A stretch of DNA of 64,000 nucleotides. It comes from an uncultured Verrucomicrobiota bacterium. GTDB taxonomy: Bacteria; Verrucomicrobiota; Verrucomicrobiia; Opitutales; Opitutaceae. Positions 56,487 through 64,000 of this stretch are shown here, one piece after another; the first letter of the stretch is position 1; the number at the start of each line of letters is the position of its first letter. The stretch covers positions 28,820 through 92,819 of the forward strand of contig CAJCBL010000302.1 of the NCBI GenBank assembly GCA_903960515.1. Reading direction: 5' to 3'. Both the position numbers and the translations under genes were made by a program. A model generated the notes under the pieces. It saw only the letters and a list, made by a program, of their open reading frames with translations. It searched no databases and was not told the DNA's origin.

Positions 56487-56585
56487 AGCGCAGAGTGAGT
56501 AGCGGCCAGCGAGCATCCGGAACTCGAAGACCAAACGCCCGCCCGCCGTCCGCCCCTCCCCTCGCTACTCCCCGCTCCCATCGCT
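56487..56585. repeat. MITE-like inverted repeat between etfB and etfA
   Basis: A left arm beginning GTAGCGCAGAGTGAGTAGCG and a right arm reading GGAGCGGGGAGTAGCGAGGG in reverse complement enclose about 40 bp. The inner GGAACTCGAAG also occurs beside the left repeat of the four-helix-bundle element at 45348. It looks like a gene-less relative of that element. Confidence 0.55.
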
Positions 56586-56649
56586 CCGTCTCCTCTCTTA
56601 AACTTTATACTTTCCACTTAAACTGGCGGCGCTCGCGCCGCCCTCCGCC

Positions 56650-57681
56650 ATGGAAACCATCCTCTTTCTCGCCTTCACCGAAGCCGACGGCTCCCTGAGC
56701 AAGCTCGCTCTCGAAACCCTCGCCTCCGCCCAGTCCCTGGCCGCCTCCCTGCCCGGCTCCAAGCTCCTCGCCGGCCTCGTAGGGGCCACCATCCAGCCCG
56801 CCGCCGACTCCATCGCCGCCTGCGGTGCCTCCCGCATCCTCGGCGTCTGCGGGGCCGAGTTCGCCCAGTCCCGCTATTCCACCGACGCCGCTGCCTCCGA
56901 GGCCATCGCCAAGGCCGCCGCGGCCTCCATCATCCTCGCACCCGCCGGCTCACGCGCCAACCGCACCCTCGCCGGCGTCGCCCAGCGCCTGGGCGGCCGT
57001 ATCGACACCCATGTCACCGCCCTCGCCGCCGCCGAAGGCAAGCTCGCCGTCACCCGCTGGTACTACCGCCAGCGCATGGAAGGCACCCTCTCCCGCACCT
57101 CCCGCCCTTGGGTAGTGTTGTTGGAATCCGGTTGCGCCGAGGCCTACGCCGGCCCCTCCGGCTCCGCCACCGTCGAAGGCGTTCTCGTGGCCCTGCCTGC
57201 GATCCGCACCGAAGTCACCGGCCTCAAGTCCCCGCCCGCCGACCAGCAGACCATCCGCCCCGACGCCAAGCTGCTCTTCGTGGCCGGCGCCGGCTGGACC
57301 AAGAAGCAGCCCGACGGCCAGGCCCATCCCGCCGAGGCCGAGCAGCTCATCCTCGGTTTCCTCAGCCGCGCACAAGCCTCGCTGGGCAGCACCAAGTCGC
57401 TGGTCGACCTCAGCGGCGAGGGCCAGGAGGTGCTCAAGTTCATGACCCACCTCAACCAGATCGGGCAGACCGGCGCCACCCCGCGTCACCAGAAAGGTCT
57501 GGCCACCTGCTGCCATGGCGAGGAGCCGCACACGGTGGGCTGGCGTTTCATCAACGAGCGCCGCGCCATCAATCTCAATGCCGCCTGCAGTTGGGCGCAG
57601 GGCAAGGCCGACGTGCTCTACGTGGCCGACTCCTTCGAGGTGATGCGCAAGGTCAACGCGCTCCTGGGCGCCTCCTCTTGA
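56650..57681 (+). CDS. etfA: Electron transfer flavoprotein alpha-subunit-like protein with altered FAD domain
   Basis: The N-terminal domain fits EtfA (SIILAPAGSRANRTLAGVAQ, RLGGRIDTHVTAL). The C-terminal FAD domain is divergent: FMTHLNQIGQTGATPRHQKG retains the QxGQTG core, but the usual arginine-glycine segment before it and the LYIAxGISGAxQHxAGM block after it are not recognisable, replaced by GLATCCHGEEPHTVGWRFIN. The end (INLNAACSWAQGKADVLYVA) echoes the AINxDxxAPIFxxAD strand. It has 343 residues. FAD binding is therefore uncertain. It is downstream of etfB in the usual order. Confidence 0.78.
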   Translation: METILFLAFTEADGSLSKLALETLASAQSLAASLPGSKLLAGLVGATIQPAADSIAACGASRILGVCGAEFAQSRYSTDAAASEAIAKAAAASIILAPAGSRANRTLAGVAQRLGGRIDTHVTALAAAEGKLAVTRWYYRQRMEGTLSRTSRPWVVLLESGCAEAYAGPSGSATVEGVLVALPAIRTEVTGLKSPPADQQTIRPDAKLLFVAGAGWTKKQPDGQAHPAEAEQLILGFLSRAQASLGSTKSLVDLSGEGQEVLKFMTHLNQIGQTGATPRHQKGLATCCHGEEPHTVGWRFINERRAINLNAACSWAQGKADVLYVADSFEVMRKVNALLGASS

Positions 57682-57718
57682 TTCACTCCCCGGCGGCGCG
57701 CACAAACGCGACGCCCAA

Positions 57719-57754
57719 GGCGGCGGCTGCCCCGGCGGCCGCCGCCCTTTTTTT
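57719..57754 (+). terminator. Intrinsic terminator after etfA
   Basis: GGCGGCGGC and GCCGCCGCC pair around a C/G-rich loop and are followed by C and seven T residues, about 38 bp past the etfA stop. Confidence 0.9.
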
Positions 57755-58081
57755 GCCTCCACCGCGGCTAAGGCATTGCCCTGCAGTCCGTGGTAGGGGC
57801 GGACCTTGAGTCCGGACCGCTGCCTGAGTTCAGCCTTCGGCATTCCGCTTTCAGTCTTCGCTTCCCGTAGAGTCGGACCTTGAGTCCGTACCGGTTCGAT
57901 CGCGGACGGTGCGTCGTGCCAGCGTTCTTCGCGGCGAAGAATGCGGGGGCTACGGCCCTACACCACCGCTGGAGAACTGACCTGAGTGCAAATGCCGTCG
58001 AACTGCTTGATCACGGCTCAGCCGCCACCATGCATTCGTACCACTTTGCGCTCTGGCAGTGCGCAAACTCCGGTGTCCGCC

Positions 58082-58136
58082 GTAGGAGCGCGCTTGCACG
58101 CGATCTGCGATCCGAATTGCGTGCCAGCACGGCCCC
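58082..58136. repeat. REPIN copy (extended form)
   Basis: GTAGGAGCGCGCTTGCACGC on the left and a decayed mirror on the right enclose CTGCGATCCGAA. The preceding 60 bp match those of the copy at 58499 and, inverted, those at 63226-63300. Confidence 0.8.
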
Positions 58137-58498
58137 GCGAAGGAATTGTTGCGGCTAAGCCTTAACCATTCGGTCGAGAGCCCAGCGCAGAGTGCCGAGA
58201 GCCTGATCACCGAGCCAGCCCTCGGAATCAGGCCCGCTTCTGAGCCGATCACTGGTGGTTCGCTCTCGCTACTCGACTCGGGGCCGCATCGTTACGGCTC
58301 AGGCAAAAGGCGGGATTAAAACTCTCGATTGGCTCAAGCGCGGTTTTGCGGGGCCGATAGGAGCAGCAGTCGGAAACATTGCTCCCCCTGCCTTCTCCAA
58401 GACCCACTGCCAGCGCACCACTCGCTTCATCCACTTAGCCGCAACCATGCAATCGTACCGCTTTGCGCTCTGGCAGTGCACGACCTCCGGTGTCCGCC

Positions 58499-58555
58499 GT
58501 AGGAGCGTGCGTGCACGCGAACTGCGCTCTGAATCGCGTGCCAGCACCCTTCTAC
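58499..58555. repeat. REPIN copy (extended form)
   Basis: GTAGGAGCGTGCGTGCACGC and its mirror enclose CTGCGCTCTGAAT. It shares the GTGTCCGCC flank and the TGAATCGTTACACC tail with other copies. Confidence 0.85.
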
Positions 58556-58672
58556 GCCTGAATCGTTACACCTTAGTGACCCACCTTCCCGACCGTTGCC
58601 CCGCAGATTTCACCTGAGCTTGGGGCAAAGATCCCGCAGTTCCCAAATTCCACGCCCTGCATAGTCGTTACC

Positions 58673-59152
58673 ATGAACAAAACCTTCCGCGCCTCTTTCT
58701 CGGCCTTCGTCGGCCTGCTAATTTTCGTCCTGCCGGCTCTGGCCATCCCGGCCTCCGACAATCCCCAGGCGAAAATCGCCGTGGATCTCATCGCTCAAGC
58801 CCAGGCACTCATCAAAGAGCAGGGCTTGGAAAAGACCGTCCCGCTCATCAATGACCCCAAAGGCAGTTTCGTACAGGGCGATATTTACGTTTTCGTCTTC
58901 AACCTGAGCAATGTATGCCAGGCCCATGGCGCCAACAGCAAGATGGCAGGCAAGGATATGAGCGACCTGAAAGACCCAAATGGGGTTTATATAATTCGCT
59001 CCTTTACCCAGACCGTCAAGGATTCCACCCGCGGCTGGGTTGACTATTCCTGGACCAACCCGGTAACCAAGAAGCTCGGATCAAAGTCCTCCTATGTAGA
59101 ACGAATCCCTGGCACAGACTATTATGTGGGTGCCGGTATTTACAATCCCTGA
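58673..59152 (+). CDS. Periplasmic single-Cache-domain protein
   Basis: A signal peptide (MNKTFRASFSAFVGLLIFVL, ending near ALAIPASD) is followed by an sCache_2-type domain: AQALIKEQGLEKTVPLINDP, GDIYVFVFNLSNVCQAHGAN, GWVDYSWTNPVTKKLGSKSS and RIPGTDYYVGAGIYNP. The last block is the hallmark of cache proteins that bind small ligands. It has 159 residues. Its base composition looks more AT-rich than neighbours. It lies 180 bp upstream of an MCP gene and may be its soluble sensor. Confidence 0.8.
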   Translation: MNKTFRASFSAFVGLLIFVLPALAIPASDNPQAKIAVDLIAQAQALIKEQGLEKTVPLINDPKGSFVQGDIYVFVFNLSNVCQAHGANSKMAGKDMSDLKDPNGVYIIRSFTQTVKDSTRGWVDYSWTNPVTKKLGSKSSYVERIPGTDYYVGAGIYNP

Positions 59153-59160
59153 TTCAACGC

Positions 59161-59238
59161 CGCGTTCAAGATGACACTTATGCCACCCCAGTCTACGAGC
59201 GTGCTTGCACGCGCTAGGGCATCATTTTGAACGCGAGC
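59161..59238. repeat. REP-bearing cassette with terminal inverted repeats
   Basis: CGCGTTCAAGATGA on the left and TCATTTTGAACGCG on the right enclose a single REP core GAGCGTGCTTGCACGCG. Similar cassettes lie at 60881, 62719 and 62931. It separates the cache and MCP genes. Confidence 0.7.
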
Positions 59239-59333
59239 GTGAATAGCAAATCGGATTCCCCGGCTCGGGCGGCCGCCACCTCACCATGGCGGCCCTGTGT
59301 TTACTGACGATACGTTAATAGGTTCGTACTTTT

Positions 59334-60848
59334 ATGCTCCGCCGCCTCCTGCTAAGTCTAGTCGCAGCCCTGTTTTGTGGTGTGATTTCGCTTGGCCTAT
59401 TGGCGCTATTAACCCACCGCAATATCATCGAAGCCAAAGACATGTTCCGCGATTTGGCCGCTGTAAACCAGTTGCTTGCGCGGGATGTCGAAATTGTACA
59501 AAAGTACCAAGGCGGCAACGTCCTACTATACAAAGCACTCGTATGGTCGTCCGCAGGCTACGATGCGGCCAAGGTTAATGCGCTTATCCAAGAGCAGAAG
59601 CAGGTAGGGGAATCGTTGACCAAACTCCTTGAGGCCCAAGTGCTCCTTACGAGTGGGGATGAAAAGGCGTATTTCGCCGCACTGGTGACCGACCTTAAAA
59701 GCTATCAGAACAACGTGGCTACAGCCTTTGATATGTTGTCGGTAGATTTCAATGCCGCAGCCATTATGCTCTCCTCGGCCGAGGATCAGAGCAAGAGCCT
59801 GGATTTGCGCGTTAATATCTCATTGGAAAAGAGATCGGCAAGCATGGCCGCTGATTGCGCCACGGCCCTGCACCAAATGGAGCGCATGGCCTCGCGCTTC
59901 TTGCTTATCACCTGTTGCTTGATCGGGTCCGCACTGGCGGGCACCGGTGTAATGGGTTGGATGACGCGCCATATTGCCTTAAACAAAGTCCGCCCCATCA
60001 CCGACAACCTCGGGGCCTGCGCCCAGGATACCTGGCAAGCCGCCCGCGAAATCGCCCAAAGCAGCCTCACCCTCGCCGAAGTCACCAATCAACAGTCCGT
60101 ATCCTTGAAGCACATCAGCCAGTCGGTGGGGATAATGGCCAGCCAAACCGGCGCCAATGCAGCCAATGCCAACGAGGCTCGCGAACTATCCAAAAAGGCC
60201 CGAACTTCCGCCGACGCCGGCCAAGACGACATGCAGCGCATGACCAATTCCATGCAGGCCATCGGCCAATCCAGCCGCGATGTCGCCAATATCCTCAAGA
60301 CCATCGACGAAATCGCTTTTCAAACCAATATCCTTGCCCTCAATGCCGCGGTGGAGGCCGCCCGAGCTGGGAGCGTTGGCGCAGGCTTTGCGATAGTCGC
60401 TGAAGAGGTCCGCAATCTCGCGCAGCGCTCTGCCTCCGCCGCCCGGGAAACCGCCGACAAAATCGCCTCCTCCGTAACCAATAGCACCATCGGTTTACAA
60501 GTCACGGAGATCGTCGCCAATCGCCTCACCGAAATCCGCCGGCAATCGCAAGCGGTGGATGATTTGGTGGCGAAGATTGCACAGTCCTCAACCGAACAGG
60601 TTCAGGGCATCAGCCAAATCAATGCCTCACTTTCCGAGGTAGAGAATTCAACGGGTACAGCGGCAGCCATGGCTGAACAAACAGCCAGTGCCGCCGAGGA
60701 ATTGAACTCTCAGGCACAGCTATTGAATGAAAATTCCCGAGACATCAGCGGTCTATTTGGGTCCATCGATACCGCCGTGCACGGTGCCGCCGCCCACAGG
60801 GCAACCTCGCCAGCGCAGCCCGCACTTGGTGCACAAACTTGGGTGTAG
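59334..60848 (+). CDS. Methyl-accepting chemotaxis protein
   Basis: Two membrane helices (about 6-27 and 190-212) enclose a periplasmic helical bundle of roughly 160 residues. No clear HAMP consensus follows. The cytoplasmic signalling tip is intact: EIAFQTNILALNAAVEAARA then GFAIVAEEVRNLAQRSA. Methylation-type Glu/Gln-Ala patches flank it. It has 504 residues. The C-terminus (GAQTWV) has no CheR-docking pentapeptide. The gene is visibly more AT-rich than the rest. No cheA/cheW genes are in the window. Confidence 0.92.
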   Translation: MLRRLLLSLVAALFCGVISLGLLALLTHRNIIEAKDMFRDLAAVNQLLARDVEIVQKYQGGNVLLYKALVWSSAGYDAAKVNALIQEQKQVGESLTKLLEAQVLLTSGDEKAYFAALVTDLKSYQNNVATAFDMLSVDFNAAAIMLSSAEDQSKSLDLRVNISLEKRSASMAADCATALHQMERMASRFLLITCCLIGSALAGTGVMGWMTRHIALNKVRPITDNLGACAQDTWQAAREIAQSSLTLAEVTNQQSVSLKHISQSVGIMASQTGANAANANEARELSKKARTSADAGQDDMQRMTNSMQAIGQSSRDVANILKTIDEIAFQTNILALNAAVEAARAGSVGAGFAIVAEEVRNLAQRSASAARETADKIASSVTNSTIGLQVTEIVANRLTEIRRQSQAVDDLVAKIAQSSTEQVQGISQINASLSEVENSTGTAAAMAEQTASAAEELNSQAQLLNENSRDISGLFGSIDTAVHGAAAHRATSPAQPALGAQTWV

Positions 60849-61361
60849 CAGGTAGCTTGGATGCTTGGCGATGTTCCACGTCGCGTTCATAATGAGACTA
60901 ATGCCGATCCTATGCCGGAGCGTGCTTGCAGGCGCTAGGGCCTCACCTTAACCCGCCCCATTTATTCGCGCCGCGTTACCCGCGTACAGTGCCCGAACTT
61001 GTCCGCCATAGACGGAGCGTGCTTGCACGCGATGTGCACACTAAATCGCGTCCAAGCACGCTCCCACAACTGCATGGTCATGGCTTGCGAGCGAACAGGA
61101 ATCTAGGGTAGCCGCAAATTGTAACCATCCCTGAATGGCCCCGTCCGGTGCCCCCGCCAGCAGTGGCCGTTTCTTATCGCAACTTTTCCCCTTATTTTCC
61201 TCCATCAGCGGCCGAAGCATAGGACCCCCACGGTAACCATCCCCACGCACTCGCCGCATTTGAAACGCTTCAGTTCGGACTCACCGCCACGCCCGCGCAT
61301 GTCAGTCGGTCCATTACCGACCGATTAGTGAAAGAGATCAACCCAGCTACTATCGACACCT
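60849..61361. repeat. Repeat-bearing gap before the outer-membrane protein
   Basis: A decayed cassette (60881-60950) with REP core GAGCGTGCTTGCAGGCG and a REPIN at 61011-61067 (GGAGCGTGCTTGCACGCG and mirror) are present. The remaining 300 bp up to the next gene show no gene, RNA or clear promoter. Confidence 0.7.
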
Positions 61362-62711
61362 ATGACCTCCGATCGTTTGCACAACCCGCCGTCCGCCTTG
61401 GACGTTTCGCTTCACCATCGAATTGCCCGGCTCCCCCGCCTGCTTGCCCTCGCAGCCAGCGTGGGTTTGGCGGCCTCCAGCTTCGCCGAGAAGCCTGCGG
61501 CGCTCTCCGAACTCTCCATCACCATCAAAGAGACCTACGACACGAACGTCTTCGGCACGGAGTACAACCCCGTCCTCGCCGGCCGCCCCGAGATCGCCGA
61601 CCTCGAATCTTGGGTCACCACCGTGAGCCCCAAGGTCGGAGTGAACCTGATGCCCGTCTTCGGCCTCGGTAAAGACTCCGCCATCACTGCGCTCAGCCTC
61701 GGCTACCAGGGCGACTACGCCTTCTACCATTCCGCCTCCACCGAGACCAACCAGCGCCACAACTTCACCCAGCAGATCAAGACTAAGTCTGGCGACATCT
61801 CCTTCGCCCTCGACAACTCCTTCATCTATGTCGACGGCAAGACCACCACCCCGTTCTACAGCCTCTACAACGCCTACGGCACCCCCGCCGCCCGGGAGCG
61901 CCGCGAGCAGTTCCAGGACCGCGCCAAGTTCGTCTACCGCCAGAACTTCGACTCCGTGTTCGTGCGCTGCGTGGGCAGCCTACTCTACTACGACCTCAAG
62001 ACCCGGCTCAACCGCCCGGTGGGCAACTACCTCGGGTATCAGAACTTTGTAGATCGCAAGGACCTCAACGCCGGCTTGGATCTCGGCGAGAAGATCACCA
62101 AGGATGTCGCCGTGTGGGCCGGCTACCGTGTGGGCGCCCAGCAGCAGGACCGCCTGCCTTGGGCAGGCACCTTACACTGCAACAGCACCTACCAGCGGGT
62201 CCTCGTCGGTCTCGAAGGCAAGGTCGCTCCGTGGCTCAAGGTCGACCTGCAGGGCGGCCCCGACTACCGCAGCTACAGCGACGTCGCCCACCTCGGCCTT
62301 ATAGGCAAGCACCACACCTGGATCTATACCGAGGGCTCCATCACTGCCGACGTCTCCAAGAACGACTCGCTCGTCTTCACCAACAAGATCTGGCATTGGG
62401 TCTCCAGCACCAGCACCGCCGCCTATCGCGACAGCTCGTACACCCTCAACTACAAGCATAAGTTCTCCAGTGCCCTCTCCGGCACGATCGGCGCTCGCGC
62501 CCTGGGCTCCGAATACGACAAGCCCACCCTACGCAAGGATTGGCTCTTCGGCTACTCGCTAGGCCTGCGCTACGACATCACCAAGCAGTACGCGCTCACC
62601 CTGGACTACGCCCACAACGCCGCCCGCAACAAGTTCGACGACCACGTGAAGTATCCGGGCCGCGAGTTCAATCAGGACCTTATCTCCCTCGGGCTGCGCG
62701 CCGCCTTCTGA
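61362..62711 (+). CDS. Outer-membrane beta-barrel protein
   Basis: An N-terminal export signal (RLPRLLALAASVGLAASSFA, cleavage near FAEKPA) follows about 20 extra residues, so the true start may be further inside. The rest alternates polar and hydrophobic residues in many amphipathic strands (ALSLGYQGDYAFYHSAST, YALTLDYAHNAARNKFDD) and ends in ISLGLRAAF, a terminal Phe typical of OMP sorting. It has 449 residues. The fold resembles uncharacterised outer-membrane barrel families in Verrucomicrobia; no substrate is known. Confidence 0.78.
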   Translation: MTSDRLHNPPSALDVSLHHRIARLPRLLALAASVGLAASSFAEKPAALSELSITIKETYDTNVFGTEYNPVLAGRPEIADLESWVTTVSPKVGVNLMPVFGLGKDSAITALSLGYQGDYAFYHSASTETNQRHNFTQQIKTKSGDISFALDNSFIYVDGKTTTPFYSLYNAYGTPAARERREQFQDRAKFVYRQNFDSVFVRCVGSLLYYDLKTRLNRPVGNYLGYQNFVDRKDLNAGLDLGEKITKDVAVWAGYRVGAQQQDRLPWAGTLHCNSTYQRVLVGLEGKVAPWLKVDLQGGPDYRSYSDVAHLGLIGKHHTWIYTEGSITADVSKNDSLVFTNKIWHWVSSTSTAAYRDSSYTLNYKHKFSSALSGTIGARALGSEYDKPTLRKDWLFGYSLGLRYDITKQYALTLDYAHNAARNKFDDHVKYPGREFNQDLISLGLRAAF

Positions 62712-62718
62712 TGCTAAT

Positions 62719-62798
62719 TCGCGTTCAATGATGAGGCCCATGCCACGCCAGAGTAGGAGCGTGCTTGCACGCGATAGAGCATCACGTTGAAAGCGAAC
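62719..62798. repeat. REP-bearing cassette with terminal inverted repeats
   Basis: GCGTTCAATGATGA on the left and TCACGTTGAAAGCGAA on the right enclose a REP (GTAGGAGCGTGCTTGCACGC at 62753). It directly follows the outer-membrane protein gene. Confidence 0.75.
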
Positions 62799-62849
62799 CA
62801 AGTATCGCATTATTATCCGCGCTGACGACGTCAGCGAAACCGCCTCCTC

Positions 62850-62885
62850 AGCGCGGCTGCCTCCCCGGTAGCCGCGCTTTTTATT
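62850..62885 (+). terminator. Intrinsic terminator downstream of the outer-membrane protein
   Basis: AGCGCGGCT and AGCCGCGCT pair perfectly around an 11-base loop and are followed by TTTTATT. It lies about 140 bp past the stop, on the far side of a repeat cassette. Confidence 0.9.
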
Positions 62886-62930
62886 GCCCCTCCGGAAGGG
62901 CCCTTTGCCAGCCACTGACCTCAATTCTAA

Positions 62931-63002
62931 GTCGCGTTCAAGATCACCAAGTCCGTGTAGGAGCGTGCTTGCACGCGATAGAGCATCATCTTGAAAGCGA
63001 AC
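62931..63002. repeat. REP-bearing cassette with terminal inverted repeats
   Basis: TCGCGTTCAAGATCA and TCATCTTGAAAGCGAA flank a REP at 62957 (GTAGGAGCGTGCTTGCACGC). It is the cleanest member of this group. Confidence 0.8.
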
Positions 63003-63168
63003 TGGAATGCGCAGGGCCCATTTTGCCTCCACCTCGCCCGGCACCGAGATATCGTCGAGGCCGGTTTCAAACGAATTCCCGCCCACCCAGCGACGACAGA
63101 TTTCCTGCTCCCGCACCCGCTCGTGTCAGTATTCTAAGTCGAGCTCAAGAGACCGATGCCGAATCCGT

Positions 63169-63225
63169 GTAGGAGCGTGCTTGCACGCGATTCAGAGCGC
63201 AGATCGCGTGCAAGCACGCTCCTAC
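63169..63225. repeat. Complete REPIN, inverted orientation
   Basis: GTAGGAGCGTGCTTGCACGC and its exact mirror enclose ATTCAGAGCGCAGAT, the reverse complement of the loop in other copies. The following 75 bp (GGCGGACACCGGAGTTCGTG and on) is the inverse of the flank that precedes the copies at 58082 and 58499, so the whole element of about 130 bp is inverted here. Confidence 0.9.
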
Positions 63226-63439
63226 GGCGGACACCGGAGTTCGTGCACCGCCAGAGCGCAAAGCGGTACGACTGCATGGTCACAGCGAGGCCGTGGCGAT
63301 TCAGTCCACTTGTAGGGGCGAACCTTGCGACCAGTTGCCGGAGCGCCACTTATGCAAGCGGCCTACTTCGCGCGGACCAAGCCCAACCGGCACTTGATAA
63401 GTGCCGCTGCATGTCGAGCCGATAGCCCCCGGGCAAGGA

Positions 63440-63830
63440 TCGCTCCCGCTATTTCAGCCTTCAGCATTCAGCCTTCTCCGTGCCCTCCTCCGCCTCTGTG
63501 CCCTCTGTGACCGGTTCGAAATCTTTGTGCCCTCTGTGACCGGTTCGAGTTCCTTGTGCGCTCTGTGTTCCTTGCGGTTAATATGGTCAACCCTACTGCA
63601 AGCCTGTAGCCATGTATAGATTCCATGCAGCCTCGCGCAAAAACGCCGCAATATCTCAGGTTCAGCGTTCAGCCTTCAGCATTCAGGGTTCCGCCTTCTC
63701 TGTGCCCTCCTCCGCCTCTGTGTTCTCTGTGACCGGTTCGGGTTCCTTGTGCCCTCTGTGACCGGGTCGGGCTCCTTGGGCCCTCTGTTCCCGGTTCGAA
63801 TTCTTTGTGTTCTATGCGTTCATTGCTGTA
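63440..63830. repeat. CTCTGTG and TTCAGC low-complexity repeats
   Basis: Two blocks of CCTTCAGC-type units (63450-63475, 63660-63695) alternate with CCTCTGTGACCGGTTCG units repeated several times (63490-63560 and 63700-63800). There is no coding potential. The rest of the window up to 64000 shows no gene. Confidence 0.8.
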
Positions 63831-64000
63831 AAATGCCCCATCGCTTGTCCCCTTCCGGTCTTTCCGGGTAGTGCCGGCGGTTGCCCGCCGACACCCCCAC
63901 AGACCCGGACTAGCGCAATTCACGCATCCGGTTCTTCAAGGAGAGGATTCGCTACGCGCAGAACGTCCACGCGGTTTGCTGACTCTTGGCTATATGTACG

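Larger units (their letters stand above)
57682..58672. repeat. 1-kb repeat-rich gap after etfA
   Basis: It begins with the etfA terminator, then two copies of CGGACCTTGAGTCCG (57801 and 57873 areas) and a C/T tract. Two long copies of the extended REPIN follow (58023-58160 and 58440-58573), each preceded by a conserved flank GTACCxCTTTGCGCTCTGGC. No gene is supported. Confidence 0.75.

Noticed and set aside
63524-63552. GGTTCGA motif resembling a tRNA T-loop
   Set aside because: It belongs to the repeated CTGTGACCGGTTCG units; no cloverleaf can be formed.

Overview
The window looks like a chromosomal segment of a high-GC Gram-negative bacterium, most likely Verrucomicrobiota of the Opitutaceae type. 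This is an inference from gene content (Mla-type lipid transport, an autotransporter, a four-helix-bundle protein beside pheS, unusual ETF subunits), protein style and dispersed-repeat load. No 16S or marker phylogeny could be run. Almost every long ORF in other frames is a GC-rich shadow.

Region 1 (about 0.2-18.7 kb, all minus strand) is one fused str-S10-spc-alpha cluster. In transcription order it reads rpsL, rpsG, fusA, rpsJ, rplC, rplD, rplW, rplB, rpsS, rplV, rpsC, rplP, rpmC, rpsQ, rplN, rplX, rplE, rpsN, rpsH, rplF, rplR, rpsE, rplO, secY, a degenerate adenylate-kinase-like gene, map, rpsM, rpsK, rpsD, rpoA, rplQ. tuf, rpmD, infA and rpmJ are absent from their usual slots. The adk slot holds a protein that keeps the Adk fold signature but has lost the P-loop and LID.

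Region 2 (19-31.5 kb) holds a DMT transporter and a NERD-domain protein facing away from each other across a palindromic 9-bp repeat array. Next comes a translationally coupled pair, a CheB-CheR-PAS fusion and a hybrid histidine kinase-receiver. A 1.3-kb stretch of nested repeats, an XRE-type regulator and two PilT/PilU-type ATPases follow.

Region 3 (31.5-48 kb) holds a trypsin-like protease, a four-gene MCE/Mla lipid-transport operon joined by GTGA overlaps, a HAD phosphatase, recQ and an autotransporter SGNH esterase. Then comes rpmI-rplT, a strong terminator, and pheS-pheT. The last two are separated by a four-helix-bundle gene with inverted repeats on both sides.

Region 4 (48-64 kb) holds an MFS transporter, a DUF362 protein plus polyferredoxin, a sialidase-like protein, an unknown membrane protein and divergent EtfB/EtfA subunits with a MITE-like repeat between them. 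A single-Cache protein, a methyl-accepting chemotaxis protein and an outer-membrane barrel follow. The gaps here are packed with repeats: Pseudomonas-style REP/REPIN hairpins, small cassettes with terminal inverted repeats, polypyrimidine tracts and Ctgtg-type runs.

The most interesting material is the pseudo-Adk in the spc operon, the four-helix-bundle element and its apparently empty relative, the REP-carrying inverted-repeat cassettes, and the ETF-alpha with an altered FAD domain. No tRNA, rRNA, CRISPR array, transposase or phage gene was recognised.
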